From NCBI RefSeq assembly GCF_900104695.1, contig NZ_FNSW01000001.1:4458001-4522000 (forward strand): DNA of 64,000 nt. Direction: 5' to 3'. Source of the stretch: Paenibacillus sp. GP183. Lineage in GTDB: Bacteria; Bacillota; Bacilli; Paenibacillales; NBRC-103111. The translations under genes were made by a program, and so were the position numbers. Shown piece after piece: positions 60,464 through 64,000 of this stretch. A model generated the notes under the pieces. That model was given only the letters and a program-made list of their open reading frames with translations. It searched no databases and was not told the origin of the DNA. Numbering within the stretch: position 1 is the first letter of the stretch; every line of letters starts with the position of its first letter.

Positions 60464-60562
60464 TAAACTAACCGGATACGATAGTTCCATAACAAAGATC
60501 AAGCAGGCTGCCGATGATAAACTCGGTGGCCTGCTGTGCTAACGGGCAGCATAGTTGAATAG
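60464..60562 (+). repeat. Dispersed repeat, complete A-hairpin-B copy
   Basis: Unit A CTAACCGGATACGATAGTTC is followed by the long stem AGCAGGC-TGCCGA with its complement (60502-60535) and unit B CTAACGGGCAGCATAGTTGA. With the copies at 32119 and 48627 it is the best preserved. Confidence 0.88.
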
Positions 60563-60630
60563 TATTAAAGGGATTTTTTGGTTGGTTGGAGAATAATTCA
60601 ATAACTTTTGATACTATGGAGGATGAATTA

Positions 60631-60800
60631 ATGGAAGCAAAAGTTGTAATATTACCTGATTACCTGATTTTCATGTTGTGGGATGCTCGATTAAAGGAAA
60701 TTTGAAAGAGTTAGAGTCTGATCTTGGCAAGAATACTTATCAATCACATCCAGAATGGGTTAGGATATTTGTTGATATCGTTGACAAGGAGGGAGATTGA
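60631..60800 (+). pseudogene. Small gene broken by an 8-bp tandem duplication
   Basis: ATG 60631 follows GGAGGA. The DNA has TACCTGAT twice (60653 and 60661). Removing one copy gives a clean 53-residue frame, MEAKVVILPDFHVVGCSIKG to a stop at 60800, just ahead of the next gene's ribosome-binding site. With the duplication, the frame stops after 24 codons. The family is not recognised. Confidence 0.7.
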
Positions 60801-60803
60801 AAA

Positions 60804-61733
60804 TTGAGTACCCTTGTTAATCCTAAGGATGGTGCAACTTTAGTATGGGTTCAGCCAGGAACATTTGTCATGGGAAGCAGCAAGGAGGATGTAAAATCCT
60901 TATGGTCAAAGTACGATTGGGATGACAGTTGGTTCAATGCACAAGTTGGTGGTATAGATTGGATAGGTGAGCTGCATGCTCACGAAGTTGAATTAAATAG
61001 TTTTTGGATATACCGAGATGTAGTCACAATTGGACAATACTATAATTTTATGCAGGAATCCGGATATTCAGCCCCAACTGACCCTTTAGTACATGGACCA
61101 TGGAATAGTGCATGGAAAGATGGGAAGCCGCTTCCTGGTACGGAAATGATACCAGTAAGCTCAGTTTCATGGGAAGATGCTGTCGCCTATTGTAGCTGGG
61201 CAGGTGTAAGGCTCCCAACTGAAGCGGAGTGGGAGTACGCTGCAAGAGGTTCGGAAGGGTCAATATTTCCGTGGGGAGATACATGGAAAAATAATATATG
61301 CCGGTGTGCAGATGAACTCGCAAATACAAATTTCAAATCAAACGATAATTGGAGATTATGAATAAACGGTGGAGGGAAAGGATCCGACGGTACATATCCT
61401 TCTCATTGCTGGCTGGCTAATCATGTTGCCCAAATTGAAGGGCCGACAGCAATAAAGGAATACCCTTTCGATGTAAGTTGGTGTGGTATACATGGAATGG
61501 CAGGGCAAGTTCGGGAATGGTGCAGTGATTGGTATGATCCCGACTATTATATTCAAAGTCCTCGCAAAAATCCAAGAGGTCCAAACCAACATGGAAGCCG
61601 TCCAGGGTATACTCCTTGTAGGGTGATGCGAGGAGGCGCGTGGAATGGTCCTGTTTACCAATGCCGAGGATCACAACGACTATTCTATCCTCCAGACAGT
61701 CGTGATACAACGATCACGGTTTTCGACCGGTAA
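60804..61733 (+). pseudogene. Formylglycine-generating-enzyme-like (SUMF1) gene with an in-frame TGA
   Basis: The frame starts at TTG 60804 after GGAGGGA. Blocks of the FGE-sulfatase fold are [60 protein letters not shown] and VMRGGAWNGPVYQCRGS. After NDNWRL a TGA (61359-61361) interrupts, but the same frame continues INGGGKGSDGTYPSHC to 61733. A Trp (TGG) stands at this place in relatives, so a single G-to-A change is likely. FGE proteins convert Cys to formylglycine in sulfatases; many homologues do other oxidations. Confidence 0.85.
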
Positions 61734-61750
61734 TGAACAACATATTAAAT

Positions 61751-61902
61751 ACACGAACGGATAATAACTGATCAAAAGCATCTGGCTTCAATGACAATGA
61801 AGATGTGTTCGCAAACGAGTACAAGAGCTTAAAATAACAAAGCGAGGCGACCGGCACACGAGCTCTGGTTGCCTCGCTGAACGGGCAGGATTGTTGAGGA
61901 TA
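61751..61902 (+). repeat. Dispersed repeat, extended A-hairpin-B copy
   Basis: Unit A CGAACGGATAATAACTGATC is at 61754. The hairpin AGCGAGGC...GCCTCGCT is at 61841-61878 and unit B CTGAACGGGCAGGATTGTTG at 61876. It begins 17 nt after the stop of the FGE-like gene and is the rightmost copy seen. Confidence 0.78.
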
Positions 61903-61994
61903 GGTAACGCTCATAATGAATATGACTTTTCTAATATATTTCTTCTTGAGTAAATTGTTTATATTCCAATTACCAACCTTATCTTAATCGACCG

Positions 61995-62498
61995 TTAGGA
62001 GCGTTCCTCGTTACTATTCTTTGCATTTTGAATGATGCGATTGATACTGTTAACTGCAGAAACATGCAATCCCCAATGAAAACATAATAAAACCAGCAAT
62101 TCCCCTACCGTTGCGGGCTTTTCTGCCGTAGGAGATGATCGCTGCGTGCTTAATTTTTCGTCCAAACGATTGTGGAACGTTTCTTTGATGCGGGAAACTT
62201 GTTCCGCCAATTGAGCAAGGAGTGTCTGGAGCGTGGGCGGTTCCGCTATCCAGTCGGCAGGCTTCGTGCCCCTCAAAAACATCTCCATGTAACTGTCGGG
62301 CACCTTCATCTCTCGATTGGTGTCGCCGAATATTTCCTTCTCCGTAAACGTTACAATATGTCCAATATTCCAAAGAATAGAGTTGTTGAAGCCTTTGGGG
62401 ATCACTCTGGCCTCGCTTTCAGAGACGTTTTTCACGTAATGCTCAAGGAAATCGCGGGCCAGATCAAGGGTCTGGAATTGAAAAGTGCTATTGGACAT
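61995..62498 (-). CDS. DinB_2-family protein
   Basis: The protein has 167 residues. The four-helix DinB fold shows NNSILWNIGHIVTFTEKEIF with the first His and LLCFHWGLHVSAVNSI with the second pair. It is related in fold but not in close sequence to the DinB protein at 51089. Members bind a divalent metal and may be thiol transferases. Its stop lies in TAACGGTCGATTAAG on the minus strand, which could be a poor inverted copy of unit A. Confidence 0.82.
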   Translation of the reverse strand: MSNSTFQFQTLDLARDFLEHYVKNVSESEARVIPKGFNNSILWNIGHIVTFTEKEIFGDTNREMKVPDSYMEMFLRGTKPADWIAEPPTLQTLLAQLAEQVSRIKETFHNRLDEKLSTQRSSPTAEKPATVGELLVLLCFHWGLHVSAVNSINRIIQNAKNSNEERS

Positions 62499-62810
62499 TT
62501 ATTCGACAACCTTTCATGTACATTTTTAAAAAGCTATATCTGTTCTGTGCTTAAATTCGTCTCAGAAAGATAGCTATTCCCTATCAGCATATCCCAATAA
62601 TTACATTTGCCCTTGCCGTGAATACTATTTGTACAAAATAAATACCAACACTGCTCCCAAATCTCATTAATTATTACTATAATAACTTAACAGATAGTTG
62701 AAAGTAAACTCCGCATAGTGATCTAACTAGAAAATAACTTGTAAAAAACAAGTAATAATGTTTCCTTTATTTTAACTTGAAAATGGAAGTTATTATAAGG
62801 AGGAGAAACG
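62499..62810. other. AT-rich intergenic region
   Basis: No gene is seen. ACTTGTAAAAAACAAGT (62739) is a palindrome, and an imperfect inverted repeat (AATAATGTTTCC with GGAAGTTATTAT) lies just ahead of the YciI-like gene. It may hold promoter and operator for that gene, perhaps for the HxlR regulator whose remnant follows. Confidence 0.4.
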
Positions 62811-63155
62811 ATGAAATACATGATCTTGACGTATGAATCTCAGGAAGATTTCGAGGCTAGGACAGACAGTAAGCGGCAAGAGCAATACTGGGCAGGCTGG
62901 AAGGACTATGGCGGTGCGATGAAAGAGGCTGGTGTCATCTCGAGCATGCATGGACTCCAACCGAGGAATATGGCGACAACTGTGCAACTTATCGATAGGG
63001 AACTTCAAGTTCAGGAAGGACCATACGCAGACACGAAAGATCAGCTCGGCGGATATTTCATTATCGATGTGCCTGACATTAATAAGGCGATCGAATGGGC
63101 AGCTCGTTGTCCAGCGGCAGCGACAGGCGCTGTCGAGGTCCGACCCGTGATGTAA
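62811..63155 (+). CDS. YciI-like (DGPF) protein
   Basis: The protein has 114 residues. It has the ferredoxin-like fold of YCII proteins, with KYMILTYESQEDFEAR, LQVQEGPYADTKDQLGGYFI (the DGPF-type motif) and AIEWAARCPAA. Many such genes stand beside ECF sigma factors or regulators, and their enzymatic role is unclear. AAGGAGGAG precedes ATG 62811. A truncated HxlR gene follows. Confidence 0.9.
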   Translation: MKYMILTYESQEDFEARTDSKRQEQYWAGWKDYGGAMKEAGVISSMHGLQPRNMATTVQLIDRELQVQEGPYADTKDQLGGYFIIDVPDINKAIEWAARCPAAATGAVEVRPVM

Positions 63156-63185
63156 AAAGGCTCAGATTCCAGTATAGAACTCTAA

Positions 63186-63521
63186 ACGGGGGTCATTCGG
63201 GGGAAAAGAAGATATCAAGATTTTCTAAACTCAAAAGAGAAAATATCAACCAATATTTTGGCCGAACGGCTCGTCAGGCTCGAGAAATTACACATCATTA
63301 CCAAATCCAATGATCCAACAAATAAAAAACAATATCTTTATTCGCCTACGCAAAAGGCACTTGATTTGTTACCAATCCTTTTTGAGTTCATGCGATGGGC
63401 CATCAAACATGAACCTGAAACGGACCTCACTATACCTTTTGTGAAAAAACTGCAGGCAGACGAAAAGGGACTAATGGAAGAAATTTTAGCTCAATTCGAA
63501 AAATCTGAGATGTCATCGTGA
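63186..63521 (+). pseudogene. HxlR-type regulator, N-terminally truncated
   Basis: In one frame the sequence reads GKRRYQDFLNSKEKISTNIL, AERLVRLEKLHIITKSNDPT and KKQYLYSPTQKALDLLPILF, which is the recognition helix and wing of HxlR proteins. The first helices and a start codon are missing; the frame is only open from 63186 after a TAA. It may be the remains of the regulator of the YciI-like gene. Confidence 0.75.
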
Positions 63522-63637
63522 ACGTGTAAATGGTGCAAACAGCGAATGCGCGAATTCGACTTGCAAGTGAGCTCGTTGAAGGTGTCAGACGGATAGACTG
63601 CAAACATGGCGACGTCTACGAACAAAAATGTGCCGCA

Positions 63638-63666
63638 TTGTATGCTGCAGCTCCATCTTGTATAAT
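63638..63666 (+). promoter_or_regulatory. Possible sigma-A promoter
   Basis: TTGTAT and TATAAT are 17 nt apart, 100 nt ahead of the last gene of the window. The stretch 63522-63765 otherwise shows no gene. Confidence 0.5.
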
Positions 63667-63765
63667 TCAAGTCAATCGGCGGAAATGCACTAGTCTGACT
63701 TAAGAGAGGCAATAATGGATCGTCGAATGCAACCCAGGAAAAAATTTTATGGAGGAGGATACCCC

Positions 63766-64000
63766 ATGGTAGTGGAAATCATTCGGTATGGCATAGCGCC
63801 AGAATCAGCTGAGCTTTTCATTAAGGCTTATAAAGAGGCTGGGACATATTTAAACCGCTCTACGCATTGTTTGTCCTACGAAGTCATAAAGGGCATTGAA
63901 GAACCTAACAATTTCATTGTCAGAATAGAATGGGACTCGTTGGAGGGACATATGCAAGGCTTTCGAACGGGACCGGATTTTCAGTATTTCTTTGCATTGG
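63766..64000 (+). CDS. Antibiotic biosynthesis monooxygenase-like protein, 3' end outside the window
   Basis: The 78 codons seen start at ATG 63766 after GGAGGAGG. The sequence VEIIRYGIAPESAELFIKAY, THCLSYEVIKGIEEPNNFIV and RIEWDSLEGHMQGFRTGPDF is the small dimeric alpha/beta barrel of ABM (quinol monooxygenase-like) proteins. Usual length is about 100 residues, so most is present. The substrate is not known. Confidence 0.85.
   Translation, partial: MVVEIIRYGIAPESAELFIKAYKEAGTYLNRSTHCLSYEVIKGIEEPNNFIVRIEWDSLEGHMQGFRTGPDFQYFFAL

Noticed and set aside
61359-61361. TGA as a selenocysteine codon in the FGE-like gene
   Set aside because: Relatives have Trp at this place, there is no evident SECIS hairpin directly after it, and nonsense mutation is simpler.
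27690-61902. Canonical integron attC sites
   Set aside because: The GTTRRRY / RYYYAAC core pair is not present in the repeats and the recombinase does not show an obvious integron-integrase extra domain, so only an analogy to integrons is proposed.
1-64000. tRNA, rRNA or an origin of replication
   Set aside because: I saw no cloverleaf with a T-psi-C arm and CCA end, no rRNA signature and no DnaA-box cluster.

Overview
The window looks like chromosome of a spore-forming, aerobic Bacillota of the Paenibacillus type. This is inferred from the Gram-positive ribosome-binding sites, the sporulation-linked genes (a SpoIIM-family protein, a YjcZ-like small protein, two SpoVB-type flippases, a sigK remnant), a Tad/Flp pilus operon with very small membrane peptides, and strong GC variation inside single genes. 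I saw no rRNA or tRNA gene and no CRISPR array.

Region 1 (1-20.7 kb) is ordered, core-like DNA. It opens with an envelope/ATPase operon (membrane protein, DUF4129, DUF4350, MoxR ATPase, DUF58) beside a SpoIIM-family gene and an RDD gene. Housekeeping genes follow: Rossmann oxidoreductase, cupredoxin, DedA, thioredoxin-like protein, metallo-hydrolase and sugar kinase. Next comes a Tad pilus operon (cpaB, tadZ, cpaF, tadB, tadC, two very small membrane peptides, two pseudopilin-like genes). Two of its genes, cpaF and tadC, are each split by a single -1 frameshift. An M24 peptidase and a ClpP close the region.

Region 2 (21-31 kb) begins with the remnant of a Tn7-like transposon. It has a TGT end, four exact-period 20-bp end repeats, a broken tnsA, and a tnsB 5' part fused by deletion to tnsD. 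A TetR regulator with a DrrAB-type exporter, a HIT protein and an IS with a frame change at an A7 run follow.

Region 3 (31-64 kb) is an accessory patchwork. Single genes or short operons (lipoproteins, ArsR-SRPBCC-DoxX, acetyltransferases, sigma/anti-sigma, DinB, HAD, PLD, HTH-methyltransferase, aldo-keto reductase, formylglycine-generating-enzyme-like) are mixed with gene fragments (uvrA tail, GNAT head, ECF sigma head, sigK, HAD tail, DedA, HxlR), two IS110-type elements, an IS630 fragment and an ORF-less group II intron. Running through it, from about 27.7 kb to 61.9 kb, is a dispersed composite repeat. A 'CTAACGGAWAACGATAGTT' unit is followed by a variable GC-rich hairpin and then a 'CTAACGGGCAGTATAGTTGA' unit. 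I count about 18 loci. Nearly all have the same orientation, and many start just after the stop codon of a plus-strand gene. A lone tyrosine recombinase (35.9 kb), whose ribosome-binding site is buried in a strong hairpin, lies in the same zone. A second hairpin repeat family (AGCGGYAGTCTAGGACTTTATT type) and an ACAAGAAC-type inverted repeat also recur there. The repeat, the cassette-like gene arrangement and the recombinase together are the most likely undescribed system here; that they form a mobile or REP-like system is inference.
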